A DNA stretch of 64,000 nucleotides from Pempheris klunzingeri (lineage: Eukaryota > Chordata > Actinopteri > Acropomatiformes > Pempheridae), in NCBI RefSeq assembly GCF_042242105.1, contig NC_092014.1, forward strand, positions 12,094,374-12,158,373. Reading direction: 5' to 3'. A program made the position numbers and the translations under genes. Shown here in pieces: positions 34,261-52,299 of the stretch (its first letter is position 1; each line of letters starts with the position of its first letter). The notes under the pieces are model-generated. The model searched no databases and was not told the DNA's origin. It saw nothing but the letters and a program-made list of their open reading frames with translations.

Positions 34261-36497
34261 TTTTAAAAACCTTCTAGTTGTTTTTGTGCCAGTATAGGTA
34301 TCATGTTTATTCCCTAAATGACAAATTATATTTTCAGTTGTAGTAGAGCCAAAAAGCCAGATTTAAAAAAAAGAAGGATTAAATCAATTTGAAACAACAA
34401 AAATATGCATGCGTTATTTGGATATACATATTTTATCTTGGGACAAGAAAAAATGGAAAGTGTACAAAGGCATTCATTTTTCTTTAAAAATGACATAGGT
34501 GATTATTTGATTATTAAATAAATATTCTATTAATGAATGAATTTACTAATTGTTTCAGCTCTGATGACAAGTGGCAAAGTAGAAAAAGAAAAATATTCTC
34601 GGCCAGTATCTTAGAATTATAGCAATATTTCTAAACCTTTACGTAAATCCACATATTGGTACCAAATACAATTTAGTTAACTTTAAAATGCAGATTGTTT
34701 ACAAAGCAGCAACAAGATGGTGGCACTGTTACAGTTTCAAGCTTTTGCTGTTACTTGGACCAGGGGAAACCAAAAGCTTGATATGTAAAATAAGCAGTCA
34801 GTGGATCTCCTCATTGGAAAAATAAATATCACTCAGTGTCAACAGTTTCGAGAGACAATCACACCACATTTTATTAGAAAACATTAGCATAAACAAGTAG
34901 CTCATTGGTCCTAACAGGCATACAGTCAAATTAAGAACCAGACAACATTTATTTGAGTTTAATTTTGAGTTGAGTTCCCCAGACATTATGAGTACTCGTT
35001 TTTGCATCTGTGTCAAGAACTGTGAAACAATTTAAGGAATCTCCCTTCAAGAGAGCATACTTGTGTTTTACAATACCAAAGGCAAACTCGTCACTGAAAC
35101 AAAAAAACCTGCATTATCAAGTGGCTTCAAGTTAAGTTATGATAAGGCTTTCTAACAGGCAGACACTTCAATGAGGTATCCGGTGTGCCGTTTTAAGTCC
35201 CTCCAAAACCTCCCACCGACACATTTAGCATTTACAATTAATATTAGAAATATGGGAAAAAGACACTTAATTAGCTTGTGAATCAACATGAGCAAAAACC
35301 CATCAAGTTTATCTTTTGAAATATTTGAAAATTCCAGAGAAACAACTCCTCATACTCCAGTGATTTTAAAATCACACACCTGACGTAAATCTAATAAAAC
35401 AACTTGTACAACTTGGGAGCAACTTGGCACTTGACTCTTTAAAAGAGAGAAAACATTTGCCATCGGGTGCCTGTTTTAAGAAGCCATGTTTACCGAGTGA
35501 TCTGGACAACTTTCTGCTACTCAAAAACTAAACCACATAAAATCTGGACATACAGTGACATTAAAATACGCATTCTGAGCTTGAGTTAAGTTCTTGAAAA
35601 CCCCTGTGGAAATACCTATCCTGCCATTAACCGCAGACATATTTGGCTCATATCAAACTTTGCTGTATATATATACACACTAGATGCTCCACTTTCTATA
35701 CAAGGTTTCCAAAACAAAAACACCACAGACAACCAACTGCAGCTCAAAAGTAAAAATGTGAGGCGAAATTAAGATATTAGTTTGAATAAACTACAATTTA
35801 GTGGCTTGAACCGATTTACTGCAATGCCTGTATCATTACCTCCAACACACATCTTCTTGTCACATTTTCAAGATTGTTTAGACGTGTCTGGAAAATAGCC
35901 CTTGACAGGGTAAAACAGCATAAATGTTTAAACTCAAGTCTTAATGCACATCCCCCTTTGCACAAGCATTTCAAGATTGGGTCTCCACTTACACACACAT
36001 GCGCACGCACACACCACAAGACCGAACAAGTCATCCACAAGTGGTTCACAACAATAATTGATTTAGTAACACTATAAAAAATGTTATTTTTCATATTATA
36101 ATTGGCGTCAGTTTTAGTGTAACTGCATAAAAAGCAGTCTGTATTTAGACAAAGAAGCTTTTTCTTTCTTCTGAAGCCTCAGTAATATCAGCCCTCCTCT
36201 CTAATCACAGTGTGATTGAAAAAAATAAAATAAGGCCCCAGAGATGACAAGGAATCCTTTACAGTCAGATCCGAGTTAAGTCCTGGGACGTTAAGATACT
36301 CTGCTCCGTCCAAAAAAAATATCATAATAAATCAGGAGGGTGTTGGGACACAGTTTTGTGATTCCACTTTAAAGAAAACCTAAACAAGTAAATGATTTTA
36401 AGAGAAGTTATTAAATAAAAAGTGCACAAAATTGCAAAAAGGTGCTTTGCTTTAGAGATGAGGGTATGGGCTTCTGGAATAACGGGCCCGTTTTTAT
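34261..36497 (-). other. dnaja1: Probable dnaja1 3'UTR and spacer
   Basis: AT-rich sequence between the convergent smu1 and dnaja1 genes, with no supported ORF. Minus-strand AATAAA signals (plus TTTATT) occur near 34870 and at 34948-34953. If used, they would give a 1.5 kb 3'UTR. Confidence 0.4.
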
Positions 36498-42775
<6,278 letters not shown>

Positions 42776-43063
42776 GTTTGTCTTAACGGATGGCCTTGGA
42801 AAAGTACAAGGACACAATCATTATTTCAATACACAGTTTCAACTATTAAATACCCTCCAAAACCTACCAAAGACATTTTACCAGATGGAATTTGAATAAG
42901 AATATGCAACATGTCATTGTGAAAAGAAGAAATGTTAGTCACAGGGAATTCTCTCGCCTTAAATGAGGTGAGATTTGTTCTTTCTCTTGTTACAGAAAGT
43001 GTAAATATTTCTCTATACTCAGTGTCCCCCATGTATGTGGGGAATGTTTTTTTTTTTTTTAAA

Positions 43064-43160
43064 CATGATGCAATCCAATACAACAAAACTATTTATTGCA
43101 CAACTGTTGTAGTGGATTGCATGACACTGTACAGATGTAACTAATAAAATGTCAACTCAG
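43064..43160 (-). repeat. Palindromic fish repeat in dnaja1 intron 1
   Basis: Arms GCAATCCAATACAAC and GTTGTAGTGGATTGC flank a short spacer. The sequence ends with ACTGTACAGATGTAACTAATAAAATG, the complement of the common TATTAGGTACACCTGTACAGT end. It looks like a small non-autonomous DNA element. Confidence 0.6.
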
Positions 43161-43594
43161 TGTACATCTACAATGCAGTATATGCTTAGAGTCAAATTTA
43201 ATGAAAATTTCTAAAAGGCTAAACGTCTCACTGTTCAGGGGTTTACAGTATACCTCTCTATACTGCTCACCTATGGTATATCTACACACTATGAAGAGAC
43301 ATAAATGTGTCATAAATGTACCAACAGTCATGTTGTATGGAGCCAGAGCAGTGACTTTAGACTTGTGCAATTAAAATAAAATGTGGCATTGACAACAAAG
43401 CCTGAAGTGAAAAACTGGCATGGCTAAAAGTTCCACTGAAAAATAAAAGAGGCATTAAAAAAATTAAATTTAAGAAATACAAGCTTCAAGCTTTTTACTC
43501 TTTCTACAGTTTCTATTCAGTGACTGGCTTTCAGTTTCAGTTCTCTTCACTGTTTTGGTGGGAGGGGATCAGGCACGGAGAGGCATAAAACTGC

Positions 43595-43640
43595 ATACTA
43601 AGATAAAATCAATTTTATTAATCCCGAAGGAAATTATTTA
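43595..43640. repeat. TTTTATTAATCCCGAAGG repeat fragment
   Basis: AAATCAATTTTATTAATCCCGAAGGAAATT is a word familiar from abundant teleost repeats. Only the end is present. Confidence 0.45.
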
Positions 43641-44407
43641 TTTTTTTTAGGCGACTGTGTTATTCTTCTTTATTTTTTTTCAAAGCCAAAAAGTAAGGTA
43701 AGTGTCCTGGCTCCAGAATTTTCAAGGCTGTGACATTAAGTCTGTCATGCTGTTGAATTGTGTTTCTAATGTTGTTTTGTTGACACTTAATCGAAATAAA
43801 AATCGATATAAAGGGGTGGACAATATATACAGTTTTAGCAGCAAATTGTGCATAGAGTATTAAAAGTAAAAGAAACGGCCCCATTCAACGTGTAACACTC
43901 TGCATTTGTTTGACATATAAACATATAAACAGTGAATTACACTGGTAATTTCCTATTTCATTTTTATGTTTGGACTATGAGCCCAACATGAAATCTAAGG
44001 CGGAACAGAATATAATACAAAGACGTTCAAGCATAACATAGTTAGCGTTACTTTGACACTGTCATGCTTATTTTTGTTACTCATATTAACATCTTCCCAA
44101 ATCAGTGACTATTAACCACGAGCTAGATAACCAACACGGATTAATTTACGGCGGACACGATTTATTAATGTTTATATACTATCAACTACCTGTTACTGCT
44201 TATGATGCTCAGTGTTTCTTTCCTATCAGGCCCTGCGTACTTTAGCTAGCCTTAGCTACTTAGCTAACAGCTAGTCCTACCAATGTTAGCCTGGCTAATG
44301 CTAACGCGTTAGCTACGCTGTTGTTTAACGTTGAACTAAAAAAAAACTAAACTAAACATGTCACTATGACACACACACTATGAACAGTCAAAACATTATT
44401 TTCCAAC

Positions 44408-44455
44408 CTTGTACGAAGACAATGATTTGAATCCTCACAAGTTTACAGCAGACCT
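44408..44455 (-). other. dnaja1: dnaja1 non-coding first exon
   Basis: On the minus strand TTCGTACAAG is followed by GTTGGAAA, a plausible donor. It would pair with the acceptor TTTTCCAAG at 42795-42797, placing the ATG 19 nt inside exon 2. The upstream border is inferred from the heat-shock element position. Confidence 0.45.
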
Positions 44456-44471
44456 CACTTCACGGACGCTC

Positions 44472-44484
44472 TTCCAGAATCTTC
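44472..44484. promoter_or_regulatory. dnaja1: Perfect three-unit heat-shock element
   Basis: TTCCAGAATCTTC contains TTC, GAA and TTC, each spaced by two bases, the canonical trimeric HSF1 site. It lies just upstream of the dnaja1 first exon and about 145 bp from the aptx ATG, so it may serve both genes. Confidence 0.75.
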
Positions 44485-44498
44485 CAACCCGCCTCGTG

Positions 44499-44506
44499 TG
44501 ACGTCA
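44499..44506. promoter_or_regulatory. aptx: cAMP-response element TGACGTCA
   Basis: A perfect palindromic CREB/ATF site in the dnaja1-aptx shared promoter, 15 bp from the heat-shock element. Confidence 0.7.
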
Positions 44507-44544
44507 CTATCCTGCGACAAGGCGATTCACCACTAAAAACAAGC

Positions 44545-44548
44545 ATGA

Positions 44549-44579
<31 letters not shown>

Positions 44580-44580
44580 A
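44545..44580 (+). other. aptx: Poly-cysteine upstream ORF on a CTG/TGC repeat
   Basis: ATG AGC (TGC)9 TGA encodes Met-Ser-Cys9 and stops 36 nt before the aptx ATG. The repeat supplies all nine Cys codons and leads straight into the TGA. Whether it is translated depends on the aptx transcription start, which I cannot see. Confidence 0.6.
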
Positions 44581-44616
44581 GGATCTCCGTTAAAATTAGC
44601 CCCAGGACATGATAAA

Positions 44617-47141
44617 ATGCCGATTTGCTGGCTTATCAGCGAGGAGGGCAATCACAAACCCATTCGATTGCCTCACCTACAGGCACTTGTCCTCGGTCGA
44701 GGTCCAGAAACCACCATTAAAGACAAAAAGTGCTCTCGGCAGCAAGGTAAGTTGAAGACAATAAAACGATGCATTTCTGTTTGATACACTGCGTTAGCAA
44801 GTAGCCAAGTTCACAACATCAAAAAATGAAACGACATGTCATAACAATTTGTTCTTTAATGTTACCCAGTTAAACAAAGTTTAAAAACTGAATGACAGAG
44901 TGAAATAAATTGGTTCTTCAGTCTGATTTTTACAATCACAGTCAGCAGAAATTAACTTCATGTAGTCCCTCACTAACAATATTGGCAAGACGTTGCTTTA
45001 TTCATTGATCTATTCATTTGCAGTAATTTTATGTCAGCAATAATTGTACTACCATAATGTACCTTTTTTATATATATATAATCCCCACAAATCTAAAGAA
45101 ACCCCCTTCTATTTTTTTCAACAAAAATTCAGACATTACATTAGAAATATTGAAGACCTCAATATCTTAGTCATCTGTAACAATTCTAATTGTAATTGGT
45201 CTATGTTTGTAATTTCCTTCATAGATTATTGTCTACATAATTATCATGGACTGTTCTCTTTATATGTTATAAGACAAACTTCAACCTGTGCGAATGTTGT
45301 TCCCTCTCAACCAGTTGAATTGAAAGCAGAATGCAACAAAGGCTATGTCAAAGTTAAACAGGTAAGAAGCATAAGGAATGTTTTATTTCATTAGAATGAG
45401 ACTCTTAAAGCATTATATATTATATAGCAGTTGTTGTGCTGAGTGTTCTTAAATACTTGTCATCCAGTCTGCCATTGAACACCCATTGCTGACCATTTTG
45501 TCAAGTCTGCCAGCAGTAATGATCAGTGAAAGGTCCTATCACTGGTTATTAACCCTTGTGTGTCTCATCTCCTGTCTTTGTTCCAAAGCTGGGCTTGAAC
45601 CCCACCTCCATAGACTCTGTGGTGGTTGGTAAGGGCAGTGAGGTCAAAATGAAGCCTGGACAGCAGCTTCATATCGTTAATCAGCTCTACCCATACACTG
45701 TGCAGTTCAAAGAGAATCCCACTGGGGACCACGGAGGCACCAAAAGAGCACGAGAGCCGGCCTCAGAGGACAGAGAGAGGCACAGAGAGACTCCGAGTAT
45801 CAAGGCAGCCACACAGACAGAAGACGTCTCTGTGGTAGTCAGCCATGAAGTGGCCACGAAAACCAGTGTAAGAGACGAAGTAAAGTGGGTTTGATTTCTA
45901 CAGAACTGGTACTGTGCTGGAGCTGGAGCGTGGTATCCAAAACATGTTATAAAGCTCTTACAAAGCTGATTTGTGATCAGCTTTGATCTGATTTATTTAT
46001 TTGTGAAATTACTGCGATTTTAAATAACTATATTGTTTTGAGTTGGTGTGTACGCTTTACATTCTGTACCAGCAATTCGGTAAAGTTTGATAAATGTTAC
46101 CTTAAATATGTTGCAGGAAAGTGTTGGACATTGGAGCCAAGGTCTGAAGTCCTCAATGCAAGACCCAAAGATGCAGGTAGCTATTGTTAAAAAAAAAGAA
46201 AAAAAAAAAAGGTTTTGTGTGATGCTTTCTGATCTGGATCTCAGCTGGATTTGTGACTCCACGACTTAAAGTCTGACTGACCAGTGATTAAAAATCACTG
46301 CCTTCTTTTTTCTAGGTGTATAAGGATGATAAGGTGGTAGTAATCAAAGACAAATACCCGAAAGCTCGCTACCACTGGCTGGTTCTCCCGTGGCAGTCCA
46401 TCTCCAGTCTGAAGGCCTTACGCGAGGAGCACTGTGACCTGGTGAAACACATGCAGCAAGTTGCTGAGCAGATGGTTCAGCAGTGCCCAGATTCTAGCTC
46501 GCTACGCTTCCGCACTGGATACCATGCCATCCCCAGTATGAGGTAAGTAATTACACCGAAAAACTATATTGGTAATACAGAAATATATATATATACATAT
46601 ATATAACTAAACATATAAGTCCACCCTGCACTAACATCTTTAACTGTCTAGTATTTATTTTAGTGTGCCAATGTCTTAATCTGTATTTCCTGCTTTATTT
46701 AAACAAAAAAGTAACATATTTAGTCTGTATTCTCTTTTACAGTCATGTTCACCTCCATGTGATCAGCCAAGACTTTGACTCTCCATGTTTAAAAAACAAA
46801 AAGCACTGGAACTCTTTCACCACCGACCATTTCATTGAATCTCACGGTGAGAGCAAATTACATTTAGTTTGTTGGCTTTTCATGAGTAGTTCACTTGAAG
46901 TTCCACAGTAGTACATTTTGTCCATTACTGCAAAATCTTATTAGCACATTACCAATTTTTTTTCCCCCCTTCTTCGTGACCTGCAGATGTCATTCAGATG
47001 CTTGAAACGAATGGAAGAGTCACCGTCAAAGAAGGAAGCAGTGAGTTGTTGAAACTACCTCTCCGCTGTCACATGTGTCGCAAAGAGCTCCCCACTATAC
47101 CGGCTCTGAAGGAGCACCTGAAGTCTCACTTTCCCAAATGA
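44617..47141 (+). CDS. aptx: Aprataxin, seven exons
   Basis: DNA adenylate hydrolase that removes AMP from aborted 5' DNA ligation ends and acts with XRCC1/XRCC4. Coding exons: 44617-44746, 45315-45361, 45589-45867, 46117-46176, 46316-46542, 46743-46846 and 46987-47141. The frame is continuous and the product is 333 aa. An N-terminal FHA-like domain ([30 protein letters not shown], split over exons 1-2) is followed by a charged linker with KRAREP, a likely nuclear signal. The HIT domain has [13 protein letters not shown] with the catalytic histidine triad intact. A C-terminal C2H2 zinc finger is seen ([21 protein letters not shown]). AATAAA lies at 47266-47271. The gene is head to head with dnaja1, as in human. 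Confidence 0.97.
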
Positions 47142-47375
47142 GAAAGTGACCTCAAGGAGAGAGCATGTCAGATGTTTACAGGTTCTACATAGGACTGTGG
47201 TGTGCTGGACATTGTTTTTCCTTGTTAATTCAGTAGTTTTATAAAAACTGTACAAAACATGTTCCAATAAAAATGTGGTGATATCCATCTATAGCTTTAG
47301 TCACATCTTCCACTTATTTATCAGTAGGTTGTAAGAGGTTGGTCACCGTCACTTATGTTAAATTTCATCCGTTTC

Positions 47376-47406
<31 letters not shown>

Positions 47407-48483
47407 CAGGACTGAAAGCTGTAAGAAGAAAATGTGTTTTATTTTATTTCTTGTTCCCACATTTTCAAACATTTGTAAATATGTTCTATAAAGTGTTTTC
47501 TACAAACTGAGCCCCGGATTTTTTTTTTCTCATTTAAAATTATAGCAAGTCTTCCCTAATAGTACAACACCTGCTTTTCCTCAGTCACTCTAATGTGGAT
47601 CTACCTTTGATGCACTAATAAGGTATTTCAGAGCTTGTATGGGATGAAATAAACATACACTAGTTTGAGTCAAATGAAGTTGGAGAACCACCGGTTTACA
47701 TGATGGGGGAAAAAAAAGATGATAAAAACGCCAAAACTTGTGTAATTAGGCTTGGAAGGATGAATTAGCATAATGTCAGCCTTGAAACATAAGTGCAATT
47801 ACTGAGTGGGATGTGTTGGAGATTACCCATCTCACCCATCTCTCAGACAGTGGCTTTGGAGGAGACAGTGTTGTTTTGAAGTCTTGTTAAGCTTTAAAAA
47901 CAAAAGTGCTGTTGCATCTGATATTATCACTTGAGACAGTTGTTACCCAATGCTGGCTAAAGGTTGATGAGTCAGCTGCTGCTAAAGTTCTACAGAGTTT
48001 GAATCTGTCTGAAATATTGCAAGGTGGAAGAAGAGTAGCCCCTGAAGACCCATAGTCCACCCACAAACTCATTTTTACTTATTGTGCTTGATAGGTCGTG
48101 GTTCTTCTAGCGGCTGTGTGGGTGTTCACAGACAATGCTTGATTGACATCTCACCCCCATGTTGGTTTTCTTATGCAACTTAAACTTTTATTGTGATGAC
48201 ATTATGTAATTCATAGCATAGCTGTACTTAATTTTTAGTTTGGCAGAAGTGTAATGATCCAAAACAAATTAAAGCACCAGTGAGGGTGTGCTGTGCAGGC
48301 AGGGCCTGTCAGTCAGTGTCAGAAAGTGTTGACTTTGTCGCCATCTAATGCTTCAAACAGGCAGGGTTACATAAACAATGCGCCAGGAGACTAAGTTTAA
48401 ATATCCCTCTCATACATAAAGTTTGATGAAACGTCTTCACACTGGAGCCACCTGTTCATAATGAAAGACTCATAAAACGTAGT
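47142..48483. other. Intergenic, aptx to tRNA-Ile
   Basis: Holds the aptx 3'UTR (to about 47290), a T-run at 47377-47397 and otherwise unremarkable sequence. No supported gene. Confidence 0.5.
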
Positions 48484-48557
48484 TGGCCCGTACGGGGATC
48501 GAACCCGCGACCTTGGCGTTATTAGCACCACGCTCTAACCAACTGAGCTAACCGGCC
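48484..48557 (-). tRNA. tRNA-Ile(AAT)
   Basis: A 74-nt tRNA on the minus strand. The acceptor GGCCGGT pairs with ACGGGCC (one G-T pair), and the D-arm is TAGCTCAGTTGGTTAGAGC. The anticodon loop CTAATAA gives AAT, and the T-arm is GCGGGTTCGATCCCCGT. It is practically identical to the vertebrate consensus. Confidence 0.96.
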
Positions 48558-49423
48558 ATGTTGGATTGGTCAAAATAATTATATCTAAACATTACAGTAC
48601 TACTGTTTTCTTCTCTATTGTTTTATACCTGATTGGATTTATAATCTTTGAACATTTAAGCTGTCAATAATAGGATCTTTTATATCTATGGCTATATCAA
48701 CTATAGAGCATAAAATGTGGTCCGCTTTGCAGACACAGTTTTTTATTGTCTCAGTAAGCTATGTGGTGAAACAAGTAAACGCATTAATACCTTAGTGCAA
48801 ATAAAAGTAGTTACATTCAGTTTTATTTGAAAGCAGGCTATGAGTATTTCCATCAAAATGTGTTTTGAATGTTAAAGGTAAAATGGCCCCGTTCACGCTA
48901 CAGTGTCATATAGGCTACTGTATATTGCACAGATTATTATTAGGTGCAGAGTTTACTTGCACTGCTTTATATACTGTTGGGTGCTGTTTATCTATGGCAA
49001 GTATTATTAACTACTTGAAGTAAATGCAGTGCTGTAAAAAGTAGAATATGGCTCTCTAAAATTTAGCGGAATAGAAGTAAAAAGTTGCATAAATTGGAAA
49101 TATTCTAGTAAAATACAAACACTTCAAAACAGTACTCAGACTCGATATATTGCTGTAAAAAAAAAAAAGATGCAAGCACCCAAGCACTTGGTTATATTAT
49201 TTGTTTATTATTATCAAAACAAAGTAAATGCATAGGCTATGTCATCATCACAATAAGAATCACACACACAAAAAAATCAGTCAGCTGCAGGAAACATTAT
49301 GCCAAAATGAACATTCAGAAGCGATGGGCATGAGAAAATATGTCAGCCTGAGCTCCTCAGGCAAGTCATTTAATTAAGTTGTAGTTCATTGATGGAAACA
49401 TGGAGATGCACAGGCGCACATCA
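48558..49423. other. Intergenic / scpp1-like 3' flank
   Basis: AT-rich, no gene. Minus-strand poly(A) signals are possible at 49204-49209 (TTTATT on plus), about 215 bp past the SCPP stop. Confidence 0.45.
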
Positions 49424-51709
49424 TCATCTCCTTAGACTTAACTCCCTTTCATCCTCATCTGGCACCATCAGATTGTCCACTGAGTAATGGGCATCGTCTC
49501 CTATATCCTGGAAGAAATACTCGTCACTTTCACAGCTCTGAGTTCCATTCACACAGTCCTGAGTTTTGATTTGTTGCAGCTCAGAGCTCTCACTCTGGTT
49601 ACTCTCATTACTCTCCTCCGAGCTCTTGCTGGCGTCACTGCTGTCACTGGTCTCGCTGGTCTCGTTGCTTTCACTGCTGTTGCTCTCACTGCTGTCACTG
49701 GTGACAGCTGGTACTCCTGTAGTGTCACTGGTGTCTGCGCTGTCGCTGGTGGTGTCGCTGCTGTCGGTGGGACTCTCCACCAGCGGCAGGTTTTTGTGAC
49801 CCTGAGCGGTGTTGCTTCCCAGAACGTCCTCTGGCTGTTTCTCAGTCAGGTGGTCTGATTGACCTTCGACCTCTGTGCTGCTGTTGTCCTCTGCGCTCAT
49901 GACTTTGGTGACACTTGCAAACACTCGAACCCAACTCTGATGCAAAGAATAAGAAGAGCAGAGTGTTACTCAACTTTCATCTCAGCTAAAGCAGGACACA
50001 GTTTAAAACCAGGTTGTGAGCGTGCAAAATGTTTGTCTCACCTTTCGAACGTTCTCCTCACTGCCCATGCTGTCATCTCTGGTTTCTGCCATGGAGTTTG
50101 TCTGCGGAGATACAGCATATAACATGAGCAGAGACCAGAAGGATGCTGTGCCATACATGACCATTTATCAGACATATTTAAGTGATCTTACCTCGTCATG
50201 CTCATCTGATTGACTGTTACTCTCCTCTGAAGTCTGATTGTGGAAAAGAAATGCACTGTTTTAGAAACTGCTTTAGTATTACAGTCAAATGTATGCCACC
50301 AGTTTTTCTTTTCTTTTATTAATGAAAGTTATGAAAGTGCTTTCTTGGCTTCTCTGCATCAGAAACACATTAAGTAAAACAAAAGAGCGATGATACAACC
50401 CACCTTGTCCTCTGATGAAGATTCTAATGAATCAGATTCAGACTCTGAACTTTGACTCTGAAAAGATATGCATTTGTTAAGGTCAGTTCAGACATATTTA
50501 CAGCGCATCGTTGGATCAGTTCGATCAACTTGTTCTTGAGTCATGCAGAAGACTGATGATTCCAAATAACTTACTTGATTTGAGATATTTTCCTCAGAGC
50601 TCTGCAAAAGAAATATGAATACACACACATTAAGGGGAAAATCAGCAACCAAAAGTGATGCAAAAATCAACTGAAGCAGAAAATAATCATTTATTCTTTA
50701 TATGTGTCCATTACCTGAACCTCTGAGGTGTCATTTTCAGATGATTGCGAAACAGACAAGCTTTCAGTCTGGTGGAGGCAAACAAAGCAGAAACCACAAT
50801 ATGGTTAATTATACCTCATAAGTGCAACACCAACAATCATCCCATTCATTCTAAGATCCATTCATGTCAACCATCGCCCGGGCATGCAATCGCTATATGA
50901 ATGGGTTCAGTGTAGTAAAAACAATAGTGTCTGAAATGGGAATGGGCTTGAGGTCTGGAGATTCTTTGAGTAACCGCACCTATTGTTAAGTTTTCTGCTG
51001 ACTGTTTCACAAGGAACACAACCTGACTGCGGTCAAATGATTTATGTGTAAACAGTGATGAATTCCTGCTCTGTAACACCAAGAGTCGATAGTCACATAT
51101 AGCCAATATATTGTTTTAAGAGACGACAGCACTCACCGTGTTTGGGTCAAGCTCACTTGATTCCAAACCGAAGTTGTATGAAATCTGTCAGACAGAAATC
51201 ACAGGTCATCATTGCTGGTTTCTTGATGTGCGCAAAATCAATGTAGATCCATGTTAAGTGATTTTGACCCGTTAACAAGCTTCTTAAACTACTAAGCCTC
51301 CCTGCTTTACTGACATACGGTAGATATTGTTACTGTGGGAGGCAGTGCTCGCTTTGCAAAAATGTTACAAAAGGCTTGAAAGAAACAGCAGCACAAAGAT
51401 GATTGTTTACACCGATGCTGTAATGGTTGCTACTGGAAGAGTCAAAGACAGTATATTTATTAAATGTTAGAAAACACATAGCATGATGCCATTTAGGAGG
51501 GAGACTCTGCTCCCTTGTTCGATTGACACAGTGTACAATTAGCATATGTGGTAAATTGATCCGAAGAATCAAGCAGACACTTTACAAATTTTGCTAAATG
51601 CATATTGAATTGCACAATGTTTATGTTTGTTTTATTTTCTGATTTTCATACTTACTGGATTGGCAAAAACTACTCCAATCAGGCAAAATATTATCATGAC
51701 AGCCTTCAT
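49424..51709 (-). CDS. scpp1: Acidic secretory calcium-binding phosphoprotein (scpp1-like), eight coding exons
   Basis: A predicted secreted acidic matrix protein of mineralising tissue. Coding exons in transcript order: 51656-51709, 51137-51184, 50715-50768, 50575-50601, 50404-50457, 50192-50233, 50042-50101 and 49424-49936. Every exon is a multiple of three, so all introns are phase 0, the SCPP hallmark. The product is 283 aa. Exon 1 encodes a signal peptide, MKAVMIIFCLIGVVFANP. The next exons each carry S-x-E sites for FAM20C kinase (LESSELD, QSSEND, SSEEN, TSEESN). The large last exon is Ser/Asp/Glu/Thr-rich (SESNSSESNETSETSDSSD), then has DCVNGTQSCESDEYFF and ends in ELSLRR. The position beside sparcl1 and the acidic composition fit teleost scpp1; the symbol is inferred, not proven. 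Confidence 0.8.
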
Positions 51710-52093
51710 TCTGTAACAGACACAAAGTATGTGATTAGTATTGTTACTAATTTGATTCAATTTAATTTAAAATGCTTTGTCCCTAAAGGGCAATTTAAGG
51801 TAAACTGCTTTGCCAACATTAAACCACAAAACCCCCCACACGCAATAAAAAACATTATTAAACAATCTAAGAAATACAACACATGTTGGAGCAACTGCCT
51901 TTACGCATACGCTTAGTAAGATTAATCTTCCATTTAAATTGGTAACATGTAAAAAGAAAATGAACAGAAACTTAAAAACATGTTTAACAAAACAACAGAA
52001 GTGGAAGATATCCATCCACAAATCAGAGACAGAAAATTACATACTATATACTATTATGTTCAATCAGTACAATCAGTCAGTATGATCAGTTAC

Positions 52094-52195
52094 CTTGTTG
52101 TTCCTCGTTCTGTGGCTGTAGCAGCAAGCAGGAGAACCCAGTGTTATTCTCAGTCACAGATGGGAGCTGCTGGTTGAGGCAGTAAAAGCGTCGAT
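52094..52195 (-). other. scpp1: scpp1-like non-coding first exon
   Basis: On the minus strand a stretch ending GAACAACAAG is followed by GTAACTG, a good donor. It lies about 30 bp below a TATA box. The SCPP family normally has a wholly untranslated exon 1, as here. Confidence 0.6.
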
Positions 52196-52222
52196 ATGCT
52201 GTAGGAAACTCTGAGCACGACT

Positions 52223-52229
52223 CTATATA
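52223..52229 (-). promoter_or_regulatory. scpp1: TATA box of the scpp1-like gene
   Basis: TATATAG on the minus strand, within ACTTATATAGAGTC. It predicts a transcription start near 52195. Confidence 0.65.
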
Positions 52230-52299
52230 AGTCATCTTAAATGAAATGATTGCATCACTTCCTTCCGGGTGTCTCTCTCCTGTCGACACACCAAGGTGT

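Noticed and set aside
49487-49858. 123-codon plus-strand frame opposite the scpp1-like last exon
   Set aside because: It is the antisense shadow of the Ser/Asp/Glu-rich repeat coding sequence; its Leu/Val runs follow from that composition.
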